In this document: piece after piece, positions 34,045 through 45,100 of the stretch
Position numbering within the stretch: the stretch's first letter is position 1
Layout of the letters: each line of letters starts with the position of its first letter
Origin: Blastopirellula marina
GTDB lineage: Bacteria; Planctomycetota; Planctomycetia; Pirellulales; Pirellulaceae
NCBI RefSeq assembly: GCF_002967715.1
Contig: NZ_PUIA01000016.1
Span: 558,001 to 622,000 of the forward strand
Direction of reading: 5' to 3'
DNA length: 64,000 nucleotides
Position numbers and translations under genes: made by a program
The notes under the pieces: generated by a model
What the model saw: only the letters and a program-made list of their open reading frames with translations
Databases searched by the model: none
What the model was told of the DNA's origin: nothing

Positions 34045-35757
34045 TTAGTCCGGCAGGAAATCCGAAATGATCGTGTCCTGTCGAACCTGACGAGTCCCTT
34101 CCTCGATCGCTCGGACCGTGATCGAAACCGCACGCAGGGCTTTGTTGTAGGGTGGTTCGGTTTCCAGTTCGCCTGGTTCCGTAGTGGTATTGATGATGTT
34201 GTTGTTGTCGAAATCGATGGCGTAGTGGTCATCCACGATGTCGTCCCCATCGTCATCAAAGCCATTGGTCCCTTCGTCGGGAATGGTATCGGTGCCGGAG
34301 GCGTCCTGGTTCACCCCGTCGACTTCGTAGAAGAACGGCCATGTGTCGTAGTAGCTATAACCAGGAATCGTTGAACTTGGTGTTGCATTCAACATGGACG
34401 GGTTCTGCAAGAAGTAAATCGTGTTTACTTCATTCGCGTTCGCCGGAGCAGTCGAGCCGTAAATGTCTGTGGCGTTCCGGTTGGTATCCACGAAGTAGGC
34501 AGTGACTTGCCGTAGAAGTGACTTCGAGTTAGGAGCGTCCTCGAAAGATTGGTTGTAGTAACTTGTCGTTCCGGATGGGACGCTTCGGCTCCAATTCAGG
34601 TCGACAAAAGCACCCAACATAGGATTGGTGGTACTCGCCGAGCCAAAACCAGGATCGCCTGGGGCAATCATCAGGCTGGGGGAAGACGCCGAGTCGTTTC
34701 GCACAGGTGCGATCGGATCGTAGACTCGAACATCAAATGCGAGGGTATTGGTGAGCATCACGTCTTCGCCGGTGCGGTCCCGATTGTTGGTGCCGGCGAG
34801 TTCCAGAGCACGGTTCAACTGCTCGAAGGAGAGCAAGGCGTGGGGACGCATAGGGGCCGGATCAAAATCACCTGTAGCGGGCGGATTGGCGACGCGGAGG
34901 ATCTTTCCGGTCTCAACGGTAAGCCCGTTGGCAGGATACGGAGCATGAGCTACACGGCGATCTCGAGACTGTAAGTCTTCAAGCGAATTGGTCTTCCATT
35001 CCACATTGCTGGCCGACCACATCGAGAGGTCGTAATAGTTCATCGCCTGGAAATAGTTCAGGCTATAAGAAGCCGTGGCTGCCATCGTGTTGGGGTTGCC
35101 CATGAAAATGTCTGGGCGAATCAGCAGCACGCGGCGATATAGCGTCACCGTTTCGTCGGCATCACGCTGGCTGTCGCCGTCGGTGTCTTCCAGCGGCGTG
35201 TGCTTGGTGAAATAAACGATTTCAGCATAGTGGGAGGTGATCGTCGTGAAAAGCGAAGTATTGCTACGATCGACCCAATACTTGTGGGGAATATCGTTAG
35301 CATATCCGCCCACATTGGGCATCAACTGCCCCTGTATCAAACCGACGAACGGCTGATCCCTGCTGTAGGCGGTGAAGCAAATAATGTCGTCTGCATCGCC
35401 TGCCAGCGAGCCTTGTGTACCGGCGGTCGTCAAGTCGACATCGGAAACGGCGAAGTCAACATCACGATCAGGCCCTTCGATGATCTCGAAGTAACCTTGA
35501 TTCGCACCGGGTTGAACCCAAGGCAGAACATCAACCGAGACGTTGTCCAGGTCGTGTTGAAGGTTGGTCGAAACGCTGCGGAGGTTGCCAGATAGCTCGA
35601 TCGTCGCTCGCGCGTCACGCATAGCGGTACCCATCATGCCGAAAATCTGGGCCACGGCGGCAAACATGACCAGGGTCAACGCCGTTGCCATCAACATTTC
35701 GACGAGCGTCAGTCCGCGCGTTTGGGTAGTGATGTGCTGTGTACGAATATTCCACAT
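34045..35757 (-). CDS. Large prepilin-like protein with N-methylation motif
   Basis: A 570-residue protein whose N-terminus carries a type IV prepilin signature: a short basic leader, then G15 and LTLVEMLMATALTLVMFAAV, with Glu at position +5 after the predicted cleavage site. This sends it to the type II secretion or type IV pilus assembly route. The remaining 540 residues are polar with Asp, Asn and Thr, including possible Ca-binding-like acidic loops (DTDGDSQRDADE; DDDGDDIVDDHYAID near the C-terminus). Minor pseudopilins of the GspJ type are near 200 residues, so this is unusually large. ATG 35757 fits the leader length. No other pilus genes are adjacent. Confidence 0.75.
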   Translation of the reverse strand: MWNIRTQHITTQTRGLTLVEMLMATALTLVMFAAVAQIFGMMGTAMRDARATIELSGNLRSVSTNLQHDLDNVSVDVLPWVQPGANQGYFEIIEGPDRDVDFAVSDVDLTTAGTQGSLAGDADDIICFTAYSRDQPFVGLIQGQLMPNVGGYANDIPHKYWVDRSNTSLFTTITSHYAEIVYFTKHTPLEDTDGDSQRDADETVTLYRRVLLIRPDIFMGNPNTMAATASYSLNYFQAMNYYDLSMWSASNVEWKTNSLEDLQSRDRRVAHAPYPANGLTVETGKILRVANPPATGDFDPAPMRPHALLSFEQLNRALELAGTNNRDRTGEDVMLTNTLAFDVRVYDPIAPVRNDSASSPSLMIAPGDPGFGSASTTNPMLGAFVDLNWSRSVPSGTTSYYNQSFEDAPNSKSLLRQVTAYFVDTNRNATDIYGSTAPANANEVNTIYFLQNPSMLNATPSSTIPGYSYYDTWPFFYEVDGVNQDASGTDTIPDEGTNGFDDDGDDIVDDHYAIDFDNNNIINTTTEPGELETEPPYNKALRAVSITVRAIEEGTRQVRQDTIISDFLPD

Positions 35758-36010
35758 GCGATGTGCGTCCTGTTGGTTACGCCTGAACTTCAAGTCTGCC
35801 CTAGACTGAAATCAGGTTACCGTCCTCGCAGGCCTTTGGGGCAGCCTCGCGAGCCATGGAGATAAGTTGCGTGTCGATTAGCTGGCGAAAGAATCGCTGG
35901 AAAACGTTAGTATTCCAGCTGGTTAAGTATAGGGTGCCCCTGTCCAATATTCCACCGGGAATGTCCCTTGCCGTCAAGCGTTTTGAGTAACTTGGTAGCC
36001 CGGATGGGGG

Positions 36011-36988
36011 TTATGGTCGCTTGGACTGGATGACGTCGGCGATGATGTCTTCCAAGGTGTGCTTTGGGGCGTAGTCAATGCAATTCTTGATCTTGGTCAG
36101 ATCAGGCACCCGGCGCGAAATATCCTCGAATTTTGAGTTAAATGCTTCTTCATACGACTGAAATTGAACTTCCAGCCCAGGATTGGCCTGGCCAATGACC
36201 ATTTTGGCCAGTTCCAGAATCGTAACTGGGCGGTCGCTGCCAATGTTGAAGACTTCCCCCAGAGCCGCATCGGTTCGCATGAGTTGAATGACCGCCCCAA
36301 TCACGTCGGCCACGTGCGCAAAGCAGCGAATCTGGCTCCCATCGTGATGAACGATCGGGGACCTTCCGGCTAATGCGGCATCGACGAAGCGGGGAAGGAC
36401 CATGCCATAAGCCCCTGTCTGTCGTGGCCCTACGACGTTGAAGAACCGTCCGATCACCACCGGCGTCTTCTTCTGATGCCAGTAGGCCAGCGTGAGGAAC
36501 TCATCGATCGCCTTCGAGGCACCATAACTCCAGCGAGGACGGGTGGTTGCGCCGAAAACCAGGTCGTCTTCTTCAGTCCAGGTATCTTTGGGGTTTTTGC
36601 CGTAGACTTCCGAGGTACTGGCCATGAACATGCGAACTTCGTCCCCTTCGGCATTGCGCCGTTGAACTTCTGCCAACAGAAGTTCGGTCGGGTAGATGTT
36701 TCGCTCGATGGTTTGAATTGGCTCTTGGTTGATCAAAGCCACACCCACCGCGGCTGCCAGGTGATAGACTTCATTGGCCTGGTTGACCAGGTCGCGAACG
36801 AGCGTCCGATCGGAAACGGTACCGTGGACAAACCGAAAATTGGGGTTCGCCAGCAAATGCTCGATGTTTTGCTTCGATCCGGTCGATTCGTCGTCGACGA
36901 CAATGACCTGGTTGCCAATCCCTAGCAGTGCTTCGGCCAGGTGCGAACCAATAAATCCGGCCCCGCCGGTGATCAGAGAAGTTGCCAT
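36011..36988 (-). CDS. NAD-dependent sugar-nucleotide epimerase/dehydratase
   Basis: A 325-residue short-chain dehydrogenase of the extended type. The NAD-binding GGAGFIG is at residues 8-14, the acidic selector VDDESTG follows strand 2, and the catalytic Tyr155/Lys159 pair lies in SYGASK. STSEVYGK at about 124-131 provides the Ser/Thr. UDP-glucuronate decarboxylase, UDP-glucose 4-epimerase and dTDP-glucose dehydratase are the main alternatives; the sequence around NVVGPRQTGAYG and the lack of neighbouring glycan genes do not settle the substrate. It stands alone and is divergent from the TPR gene. Confidence 0.88.
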   Translation of the reverse strand: MATSLITGGAGFIGSHLAEALLGIGNQVIVVDDESTGSKQNIEHLLANPNFRFVHGTVSDRTLVRDLVNQANEVYHLAAAVGVALINQEPIQTIERNIYPTELLLAEVQRRNAEGDEVRMFMASTSEVYGKNPKDTWTEEDDLVFGATTRPRWSYGASKAIDEFLTLAYWHQKKTPVVIGRFFNVVGPRQTGAYGMVLPRFVDAALAGRSPIVHHDGSQIRCFAHVADVIGAVIQLMRTDAALGEVFNIGSDRPVTILELAKMVIGQANPGLEVQFQSYEEAFNSKFEDISRRVPDLTKIKNCIDYAPKHTLEDIIADVIQSKRP

Positions 36989-37373
36989 GCGCTGGTTGCT
37001 TTGCTGAATAATCGCGAAAAGCGATCCATCTCGGAAAACGTTCGTAATGGAGGAGCCGCCCCAGGGGGAGCCGTCTCCCTAATTTGTTGGGAACGCGTGC
37101 TTCCTTGGAAAAAGGACGATTCACAGGCGGCAACTCGTTATCCTACAAGGTTTTTCCCTGCGAGGACTGTCAATCCTTTCTATCATGATCGACAATGACG
37201 TCAAAAAAGCTGCAAAGTCCTTTTCGACACCGAAATTTAGCTCTAGAAATGGTTTCCTAAGGCGGAATAATGAAACTTCACGGAATTTCCGTCACAATAA
37301 GGTGAATAGATCACCACTTAGACCCTCCCCATCTGCCTGCACCTTGCTGACAAATAACGAGGACCGTTGTTCC
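36989..37373. other. Divergent intergenic region, 385 bases
   Basis: Separates the epimerase and the large TPR gene and should hold both promoters. It contains the palindrome ACGGAATTTCCGT at 37280-37292, about 80 bases before the TPR start codon. No RNA gene or small gene could be supported. Confidence 0.5.
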
Positions 37374-40300
37374 ATGCTGTCTCAGTATTTGGGCTTTAGC
37401 TCCCTTAACGCACGATGCGTGACCGACGGGACCGAGCCCTGCCGACGAGCACGTTACGTTTTTATCCCGGCTCTACTGCTTCTGATGATTTGCGGCTCGT
37501 CTGCATGGGGACAAGAGTCTTCACAAGAAGCGGCTCTGTTCTTCTCAGACGTAGTGAACTATCAGAACGCCGGCGAGTTTGAACTGGCTGCCGATGAATG
37601 GAAGAAGTTCGTCGAGAAGTTCCCCAATGATCCGTTAGCAGCCAAGGCACAAAACTACCTGGCCGTCTGTCAGTTGCAATTGAAGAAATACTCAGACGCG
37701 ATCGCCAACTTCGAGACCGTCCTGAAGAAATACCCTCAAGCCGACTTCCGCGAAGAAGCAATGCTCAACCTGGCATCGGCCAATTATGCCTGGGCACAGA
37801 ATGGGAATCAGGCCAAGTATAAAGATGCCGCCGAACGCTTCTCGACGCTGCTCAAGGATTACCCCAAGACCGAATTCGCCGATCAGGCCCAGTACTTCCT
37901 GGGCGAGTCTCTCTATCTATCCGGGCAAAAAGAGCAATCGATCGCTGCCTACGACCAGTTGGTGAAAGCGTACCCGAAAAGCCCTCTGGCTCCCGATGCA
38001 CTGTATGCCAAAGGGGTCACCCTGGAGGAAATTAAGAAATACGGCGAAGCCCAAAAGGCCTACGACCAATTCCTTGCCGCGTATGCAAGCAATCCGCTGG
38101 CGACCGAAGTTACCATGCGAAAAGGGGAAGCCCTGCTTCAGCAGAACCAATTCGCGGACGCCGAGAAACTGTTCGAGCAAGCTTCGCAGAAGCAAGGATT
38201 TGATCTCGCCGACCACGCGATGTATCGCCTGGCCTTCTGTGCATTGCAACGAGATGAGTTACTGAAGGCGGGCAATGCTTATGCTCGCATTCCGTTGGAC
38301 TTCCCGAAGTCTGCCTATGCTCCGGAAGCCACCATGCTTGCCGGACGCTGTTACTACCGTGCCGGTCGACTCGACGATGCCGCGCGCTGGCTGGCAGCGG
38401 CCGGACGCCAAGGAGGGCAGTTCGAGGTCGAAGCAGCCCATTGGTTGGCTCGTGTCTATTTGCAACAAGGGAAAGCAGCCGAAGCTGAAGCACTGGCCAA
38501 GGCCATGTTGCCCAAAGCTGCCGGCAGTGATTTCCAGGTCGATCTGAAGATGGACATGGCCGACGCCGTGTACGAGCAGCCCCAGCGAAGCAAAGAGTCG
38601 ATTGCGTTGTACGAACGAATCGCCAAGGACCATCCGGATACGCCAGAGGCTCCTCAGGCACTCTATAACGCGGCATTCGCTGCTTTGGAGACACGTGATT
38701 TTGCCAAGGCTTCGGCCCTGTCCGATGAGTTCGCCAAGAAGTACCCCCAGGATCAATCGCGTCTCGATGCCATGTATGTCGGTGCGGAGGCCAAGCTGCA
38801 AACCGATAAGCTGGCCGAAGCGGAACAGTCCCTCAAAACGCTGGTCAACGAAGGCAAGGCAAGGCCTGAGGTGGCACGATGGCAATTGAGACTGGCACTG
38901 ACTCAGTACTTGCAGAACAAGTTTGCCGATGTTGAGAAGACGGTCGCTTCCGTACAGTCTTCACTCAAAGATGCAGACCTGTTAGCCCAGGCAAATTACC
39001 TTGTCGGAGCGAGTGCGTTTCAGCAGAGCCAGTTCGACAAAGCCCAACAGGCGTTAGATGCTTCCGTGAAAGCTTCCACGAGTTGGGCTCAGGCAGACGA
39101 AGCCCGTTTGATGCTGGCTCGTACGCTGCATGCCAAGGGGGATACGACTGGGGCGATTCAACAGGCCCAAGGAATCCTTTCGAGCTACCCCAACAGCCAA
39201 ATCCTCGATCAGGTCCACTTCCGACTCGGTGAATTCCTGTTCGCAGCCAATCGCTTCGATGAAGCCGCCGCCGCGTATGCCCAGGTATTGGCCAAGTCGC
39301 CTAATTCGACTCTTGCTCCGCATGCGATCTATGGGCAAGCCTGGGCTTACCTGAAGCAGCCTAACGCGGCTAAAGCAGATCAAGCGTTTGGCGAATTGAT
39401 CACCAAGCATTCCGGCCACGAACTAATTGTCGATGCCTACACCGGGCGGGCAATCGCACGTCGGTCGGAAGGGAAGTTTAAGGAAGCGATCGACGACTTG
39501 AACCAGGTCGTCGCCAAGAGCAAAGATCCCACGCAGAAGCTCGAAGCCGAGTACCTCAAGGGCGTAAGCCTGGTCGATGTAAAGAACCCAGCGGAAGCCG
39601 AAAAAGTCTTCACCGCGATTCATCAGCAGAATCCGAAGTTCGTCAGCGATGATAAGGTGCTCTACGAGTTGGCCTGGGCACAACGAGCCCAAGGTAAGGG
39701 AGATGCATCCAACGCCAGCTTCCAAGAGCTGGCCAAAGCGCACCCTCAAAGTCCCCTCGCGGCCGAAGCGATGTATCATGTCGGCGAATCTTACTACGCG
39801 AAGGATAACTTCGCTGAAGCCGAAACGTGGTATACCTCGTCGGCCAATCAGGCCAAAGCCCCCGAAATTGGCGAAAAGGCGCTCTACAAGCAGGCCTGGT
39901 CCCAGTATCAGCAGGGAAAGACGAAAGAGGCGTTGGACGGTTTCGGCAGCCAGATTACCAAGTTCCCCAACGGCCCTCTCGCATCGGATGCGATCTTCAT
40001 GCAAGGGGAATGCTTCTACAAAGATAAACAGTACGACGCCGCACTCGACTCGTACGGCCGCGTCGATCCCAAGCGTCTTTCCAGCGATGAAATGCGATCG
40101 CTGCTGATGCTGCACGCTGGTCAATCGGCCAGCCAACAGAAGCTGTGGGGAGAAGCAAAGAAGTGGTTCACTCAGTTGGTCGACCAGCTGCCTAGCTCGC
40201 CACTTTTGGGCGAAACCTATTACGAAATTGGCTGGGCCAACTACAACGAAAAGAAAACGCCTGAAGCAATCGAATACTTCAACAAGGCAGCCGAAGAGTC

Positions 40301-40631
40301 GCGAGGGCTCGCTGGGGCTCGTGCACGCTTCATGCTGGGGGAAATCTACTTCGAGCAAAAGAAGTACGAAGATGCCTTGGGGCAGTTCAAACGCGTGGTC
40401 TATGGCTTCGGTGGCGAGCAAGCACTCGATAGCGTCAAGCCATGGCAGGCCAAGTGTGCCTACGAAATCGGTCGCTGCAACGAAGTGCAAATCCGCATGG
40501 CTGCTCCTGCCGAGAAAGCAGCGTTTGTCGACGAAGCAAAGAAGTTTTATGCCCTCGTTGTCCAGCGTTTTCCACAAGCAGCGGAAGCCAAGCTGGCCCA
40601 GGCCCGGCTCGAAGCCTTGGCCCAACTTTAA
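37374..40631 (+). CDS. Large periplasmic TPR protein
   Basis: A 1085-residue exported repeat protein. After MLSQYLGFSSLNARC a hydrophobic signal segment (VFIPALLLLMICGSSAWGQE) precedes an almost continuous series of about 25 tetratricopeptide-like repeats, with recurring spacing such as KFVEKFPNDPLAAKAQNYLA, ANFETVLKKYPQADFREEAM and KAYPKSPLAPDALYAKG, typical of YbgF/CpoB- or BamD-like proteins. Such solenoids bind other envelope proteins. ATG 37374 with GAGGA about 11 bases upstream puts the signal peptide near the N-terminus; the frame is open from 37185. It begins a four-gene operon with ExbB, ExbD and a giant membrane protein; YbgF in the Tol-Pal system is a functional parallel. Confidence 0.88.
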   Translation: MLSQYLGFSSLNARCVTDGTEPCRRARYVFIPALLLLMICGSSAWGQESSQEAALFFSDVVNYQNAGEFELAADEWKKFVEKFPNDPLAAKAQNYLAVCQLQLKKYSDAIANFETVLKKYPQADFREEAMLNLASANYAWAQNGNQAKYKDAAERFSTLLKDYPKTEFADQAQYFLGESLYLSGQKEQSIAAYDQLVKAYPKSPLAPDALYAKGVTLEEIKKYGEAQKAYDQFLAAYASNPLATEVTMRKGEALLQQNQFADAEKLFEQASQKQGFDLADHAMYRLAFCALQRDELLKAGNAYARIPLDFPKSAYAPEATMLAGRCYYRAGRLDDAARWLAAAGRQGGQFEVEAAHWLARVYLQQGKAAEAEALAKAMLPKAAGSDFQVDLKMDMADAVYEQPQRSKESIALYERIAKDHPDTPEAPQALYNAAFAALETRDFAKASALSDEFAKKYPQDQSRLDAMYVGAEAKLQTDKLAEAEQSLKTLVNEGKARPEVARWQLRLALTQYLQNKFADVEKTVASVQSSLKDADLLAQANYLVGASAFQQSQFDKAQQALDASVKASTSWAQADEARLMLARTLHAKGDTTGAIQQAQGILSSYPNSQILDQVHFRLGEFLFAANRFDEAAAAYAQVLAKSPNSTLAPHAIYGQAWAYLKQPNAAKADQAFGELITKHSGHELIVDAYTGRAIARRSEGKFKEAIDDLNQVVAKSKDPTQKLEAEYLKGVSLVDVKNPAEAEKVFTAIHQQNPKFVSDDKVLYELAWAQRAQGKGDASNASFQELAKAHPQSPLAAEAMYHVGESYYAKDNFAEAETWYTSSANQAKAPEIGEKALYKQAWSQYQQGKTKEALDGFGSQITKFPNGPLASDAIFMQGECFYKDKQYDAALDSYGRVDPKRLSSDEMRSLLMLHAGQSASQQKLWGEAKKWFTQLVDQLPSSPLLGETYYEIGWANYNEKKTPEAIEYFNKAAEESRGLAGARARFMLGEIYFEQKKYEDALGQFKRVVYGFGGEQALDSVKPWQAKCAYEIGRCNEVQIRMAAPAEKAAFVDEAKKFYALVVQRFPQAAEAKLAQARLEALAQL

Positions 40632-40661
40632 CGCCGAACCCGGCGAAGTGACCTGTCCGAA

Positions 40662-41612
40662 ATGAATGATTCAACGCGACTTGGAAGCCACTCCTTTATG
40701 TCACCAATGGCTCGTTCCATTCTTGTCCTTCTAGCGGTATTGGCCTTCACGTTGCCCTTGCTGGCGCAAGATGGATCGGCCCCAACCGATCAGCCAACCG
40801 AAGAAGAATCGCCGGCCTTGATCGAGCAGCGTCTTAACGAGACCGATTCGTTGACTTTGGTAAGCCTGATCCTGCGTGGCGGAAAGATGATGATCCCGCT
40901 GGGGGTCATGTCGGTCGTTGTCGTCGCGCTTACGCTCGAGCGTCTTTTCGCCCTGCGCAAGTCGAAGATCATTCCCTATCAACTCCAACGCGAACTTTCC
41001 CAGCTTCGCCTGTCGGAAAAGGGGCTTGACCCGCGCGAGGCGTACAAGCTGTGCAAAAAGTATCCTTCGGCTCTGGCCAATGTAATTAAAACAATGCTTC
41101 TGCGAATCGGTCGTCCGCAATCCGAGGTCGAGCATTCCGTAGCGGAAGCCACCGAACGGGAAGCGGATCGGCTGTACAGCAATGTCCGCTGGATCGCCCT
41201 GATGGGAAGCGTAGCACCCCTGTTGGGGCTGATGGGTACGGTCTGGGGCATTATCTGGACGTTCTACAAGACAACCCAGTTGGAAATCGGGGCCGATCGT
41301 GCGGACCAATTGGCTGGCGGTATTTTTGTGGCCCTGGTCACGACGCTGGGTGGTTTGACGATTGCCATTCCCGCAATGATCTTCGCCCAGTACTTTGAAA
41401 GCCGGATTGTCGCGCTGTTTCATGAAATGGACGAGATCCTGTTCGACTTGATCCCCGGCTTCGAGCACTACGAAGGGAAGTTGCGAGCGAAGCATCGCAC
41501 TTACGACGGGCCATCCCCTCCGGCAGTAAAAACGATGGAGCCCCCCAAGACCGCGGCTCCCGGCGGAACGCTGGATGGCTCGCAGACGCAAGCGTTGCCC
41601 CGGTCGCAGTAG
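40662..41612 (+). CDS. MotA/TolQ/ExbB proton channel protein
   Basis: A 316-residue ExbB-family protein. The N-terminal part has a signal-like helix (SILVLLAVLAFTLPLLAQ) and a periplasmic segment, then a membrane helix MMIPLGVMSVVVVALTLERL, a cytoplasmic loop and the paired helices GSVAPLLGLMGTVWGIIWTF and LVTTLGGLTIAIPAMIFAQY, which form the conserved channel motif. These complexes use proton flow to drive a partner TonB/TolA-like protein. The extra N-terminal helix, as in many ExbB homologues of marine bacteria, distinguishes it from TolQ. ATG 40662 is used; ATG 40698 or 40707 are alternatives. It lies 30 bases after the TPR gene and 49 before exbD. Confidence 0.92.
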   Translation: MNDSTRLGSHSFMSPMARSILVLLAVLAFTLPLLAQDGSAPTDQPTEEESPALIEQRLNETDSLTLVSLILRGGKMMIPLGVMSVVVVALTLERLFALRKSKIIPYQLQRELSQLRLSEKGLDPREAYKLCKKYPSALANVIKTMLLRIGRPQSEVEHSVAEATEREADRLYSNVRWIALMGSVAPLLGLMGTVWGIIWTFYKTTQLEIGADRADQLAGGIFVALVTTLGGLTIAIPAMIFAQYFESRIVALFHEMDEILFDLIPGFEHYEGKLRAKHRTYDGPSPPAVKTMEPPKTAAPGGTLDGSQTQALPRSQ

Positions 41613-41661
41613 TCGACAGTATTGATCCTACAGAAACGTATTTGCGAAGAAGACCAAGCCT

Positions 41662-42081
41662 GTGGCAGTCAAACTCAATCGTGGACGAGCTCGATCGATG
41701 TTGGATATTACTCCACTGATCGATATCGTCTTTTTATTGCTGATCTTCTTCATGGTGATGACCCGATTCGATGAAGAAGACTACAAGCTGGATGTCGTGT
41801 TGCCGACCGCCAGCGAGGCACAGCCCTTGATATCGCAGCCTCGCGAACTGTTTATCAACATTGATGCCGAAGGACGCTTTTTTGTGCGGGGGGACGAACA
41901 TTCGATCACTGAAATCGAAGAGATCCTCGAGCAGACGGCTGCCGACAATCCCGAGAGTTCAGTGATTATTCGAGCGGACAAAGACAGCAAAATCGAATTC
42001 AGCGTTCAGGTGATGAATGCCTGTAATAAGGCCAAGCTCAGTAACTATTCGATCAGCACCGCCGCCGTCGAGCCAAACTAA
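41662..42081 (+). CDS. ExbD/TolR-family protein
   Basis: A 139-residue single-pass inner membrane protein. The conserved helix is TPLIDIVFLLLIFFMV with the protonatable Asp21, and the periplasmic domain ends with VIIRADKDSKIEFSVQ, close to the ExbD pattern. It pairs with the ExbB protein encoded just upstream. GTG at 41662 begins MAVKLNRGRARSMLD, which is the typical ExbD leader; no ATG is better placed. The energised partner would be the giant protein at 42125 or the TPR protein, since no classical TonB is encoded nearby. Confidence 0.93.
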   Translation: MAVKLNRGRARSMLDITPLIDIVFLLLIFFMVMTRFDEEDYKLDVVLPTASEAQPLISQPRELFINIDAEGRFFVRGDEHSITEIEEILEQTAADNPESSVIIRADKDSKIEFSVQVMNACNKAKLSNYSISTAAVEPN

Positions 42082-42124
42082 GTAGCAATCGCTCCGTATA
42101 CCAACGGGAGCTTAGCGGAAAACC

Positions 42125-45100
42125 ATGGCAAAGCATTGGAGCAAAGAACAGCTGCCTCCTCAGCTCTCGTCCACCGACGAGAAGGCGTGGCCGGTCTATA
42201 CGGCCTACACGTTCTTCATGCTGTATTTCGGTGCGTCGAGCTATCTCCTTTTCGACTGGGATCACGAGCTGTGGTACTTCAACGCCAAGGTATACATCGC
42301 GTTCGCGACGGTGGCCTGGTTGGTGGGGCTGGCGATCATTCCCCTGCTCGATCTGGGCAGCGTTCGCCGTGGTATTCAGCTTTCGATCGTGCTCAGCCTG
42401 ATGCTGCACTTGAGCATGTTTCTCGGCATGGTGGCGATCGATGTCGGAGAAGTTGCTGATACTTCGCTCAACCAAAATCGTGAGAAAACGCCCCAGCGGC
42501 AACCGGTGGTCATTCCCGACTATAGCCCCGCTCAGATCAACGAAGATCGCGATGCCGAGCGCGAATACGAACAGCCTGTCGAAACCAAGGAAGCCGAAGC
42601 TCAGGTCGATCCGCTCGAGCAGGAAAAGATCGAGCACGAGCAGCCGGAGATGAAGGAGAACGATGTCTCGCAGGAAGAGCTTCCACGCGAAGTTCAGCCT
42701 GAGGAAATGGAGCGCCGCGAACAACAGGTCGAGCAGCCGAAGCAAGAGACGCTGCAAGACCTGCCGTCGCAGCTGGCCAAGCAGGCCCGCGAGATGCAGC
42801 AGCGCGAAGTCGAACAGGCTCAGCAGATTGAAGTCCAGCGACAAGAGGAGATGCAGCCTGAGCTATCCGCCGCTGACGCCGCCGCACAGCGCTCTGCCCA
42901 GGCGATTGAAATGCAGCGACAGGCGTCCAGCATTCAGGATGCCGTTCAGCGAATGACCGATCTTCAACGACAGAACACGGCGCAAGATCTGCCAAGTCTT
43001 TCCCCCACCCAGGCCCAGGAAGTTCAACGGCAACGCACCGAAACCAACAATCTCGCTCAAACCCAGGCCGAGAACGTCGAGGTTCAGCGAAACAATCCAC
43101 AGCAAGTTCGAGCCCAGGCCCAAGCCGCCGATCTAGCTCGTCAGGAAGCCCAGCAGCAAGCCAATCAGCCTCGTGCTATGGTCCAATCGCCGAGCCCAAC
43201 CACCCTGGCTGCCAGCATGGCGATGACGCGTAGCCAGCAAAGCCCTGAGATGCAGATCGCTCCATCGGCTTCGTCGGCGGATATCGCTCGCAATGCTTCG
43301 GCCAGCAACTTGCCCACGATCAACACGAACGTCAGCGATCAGCTGCCTCGGCCTACGCCAGGGCAGTCCAGCAATTCGCAGCTTCGGCCAGCCGCCGGTA
43401 GTGTCGCTCGGCAAGAGGTCGGCGGCGATGGCGTGACGGCCAATGCGACTAACCCGGGCCAACTCTGGGCTCGCCCTTCGACGGCCGATCGCACGGCAGA
43501 GATGGTCCAGCAGCATGGTGCTACGCGTAGCATGGCTTCGCGTGACGAAGGGATCGTCACCAGCAATCAGGCCAATCCATCGATCGGTCGAACGCCATCT
43601 GCCGGTGCCCAAGCGATGAACGGACCAAGTGCCCAGATCGAATTCCAGGGACCAGCCAATGGCAATCAAGCCGCTGCCAACGCCGATGCTTTGGCTTCCG
43701 GGCAGTTCTCGTCACCTTCGATGAATGTTGGTCGAGCTAACGGTAACGGTGCCGATCAAATCGGTAGTGGCCAAGTGGGTGCAGCCGAGGTCGGAACGCC
43801 TGGTGCCAATCGTGGTGCTGACTTCTCGGCGCTATCGCGTGGAACCGGTAATCGCGGCAACGATGGTCCTTCACTGGCTGAAATGGCCTCGGGAACCCAA
43901 GGCCTGCCAGGCAGCCGTACGCCAGGAGCTGGCCCCGTCGTTGGCACGCGGGCAACCGCGGATGGAGTTCCCGGCGGAGGGGGCGGAGCGATGCAGCCAG
44001 GAGGTGGCGATATTGCGGGCTCGCTGCCAGGTTTGGGTAGCGTGCCCGAAATTCGTCGGCGAAACGTCGGTGGACCGGCGATGCCATCGGGTAGGCCAGG
44101 CGTGAACGATCTGGCTGGCGCTCCGATCGGAGCAGCCACCGAGCCAGGGTTCATCGGGCGACGTCGAACGAGTGACGCTCCACAGATCACCACGAACATG
44201 GCGAACATTCCCGTGCGATCTCCTGGTCGTCGTGGTCCGCTGTTAAGCACCCGGGCAGCCGTTCCGACCGAAGCGTTCAGCCGCCGTGCGATGCGAAAAG
44301 GAGAAGGGGCAGGGGATGGATCGCGCCGGCCTAGTCGTGAAACGGAAGAAGCCATCGAACGCGGCCTCGCGTTTCTGGCTCGTCACCAGTCGTCCGATGG
44401 CCGCTGGAGCTTGAAGGGCTTCGCAGCCGTCCATCCCGAGAACTTCAATATCTATCGCAACGAGTTGGCTACGCTCAATTCCGATACGGCGGCAACGGGG
44501 CTCTCGCTGTTGGCCTTCCTGGGGGCCGGTTACGATCACCTCAGCGATAAGTACGAAACGGAAGTCCGCGGCGGCGTCACGTTCCTGGTCGAGAATCAGA
44601 AAGAAAACGGCGATCTGTACATCGAAATGGACCCCACCTCGAATTCCAGCTGCCGTCTGTACAGCCATGCCATTGCGGCACTTGCGTTGTGTGAGGCCTA
44701 CGGCATGACGCAGGACGAATCGCTGCGTGCGGCGGCCCAAAAGTCGCTCGATTACATCGAGGCCGCTCAAGATCCGGAACTCGGTGGCTGGCGATACACG
44801 CCTGGTAACGGTAGCGATACCTCGGTGACCGGCTGGATGTTGTTGGCCCTCAAGAGTGGTCAGCTGGCAGGGCTGCGGGTCGATCCGAGGTCGTTCGAGG
44901 GAATCCGTAAGTGGCTGGCATCGGCTGAGTCACGCCAGGGTGGCCGGGCCGTTTATGTTTACAATCCTAACGCACCTGATACACCGCAACAGCGTCATGG
45001 TCGCGACCCCAGCCAAACGATGACCGCCGTGGGAGCTCTCATTCAGCTTTACTTGGGCAATCGCCGCGATAGCCGCATCTTGCAGGACAGTGCCGACTAC

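Noticed and set aside
42600-43200. Possible tandem DNA repeat in the giant protein gene
   Set aside because: The Gln/Glu-rich codons look repetitive but no fixed unit is maintained; it reflects the coiled-coil composition.
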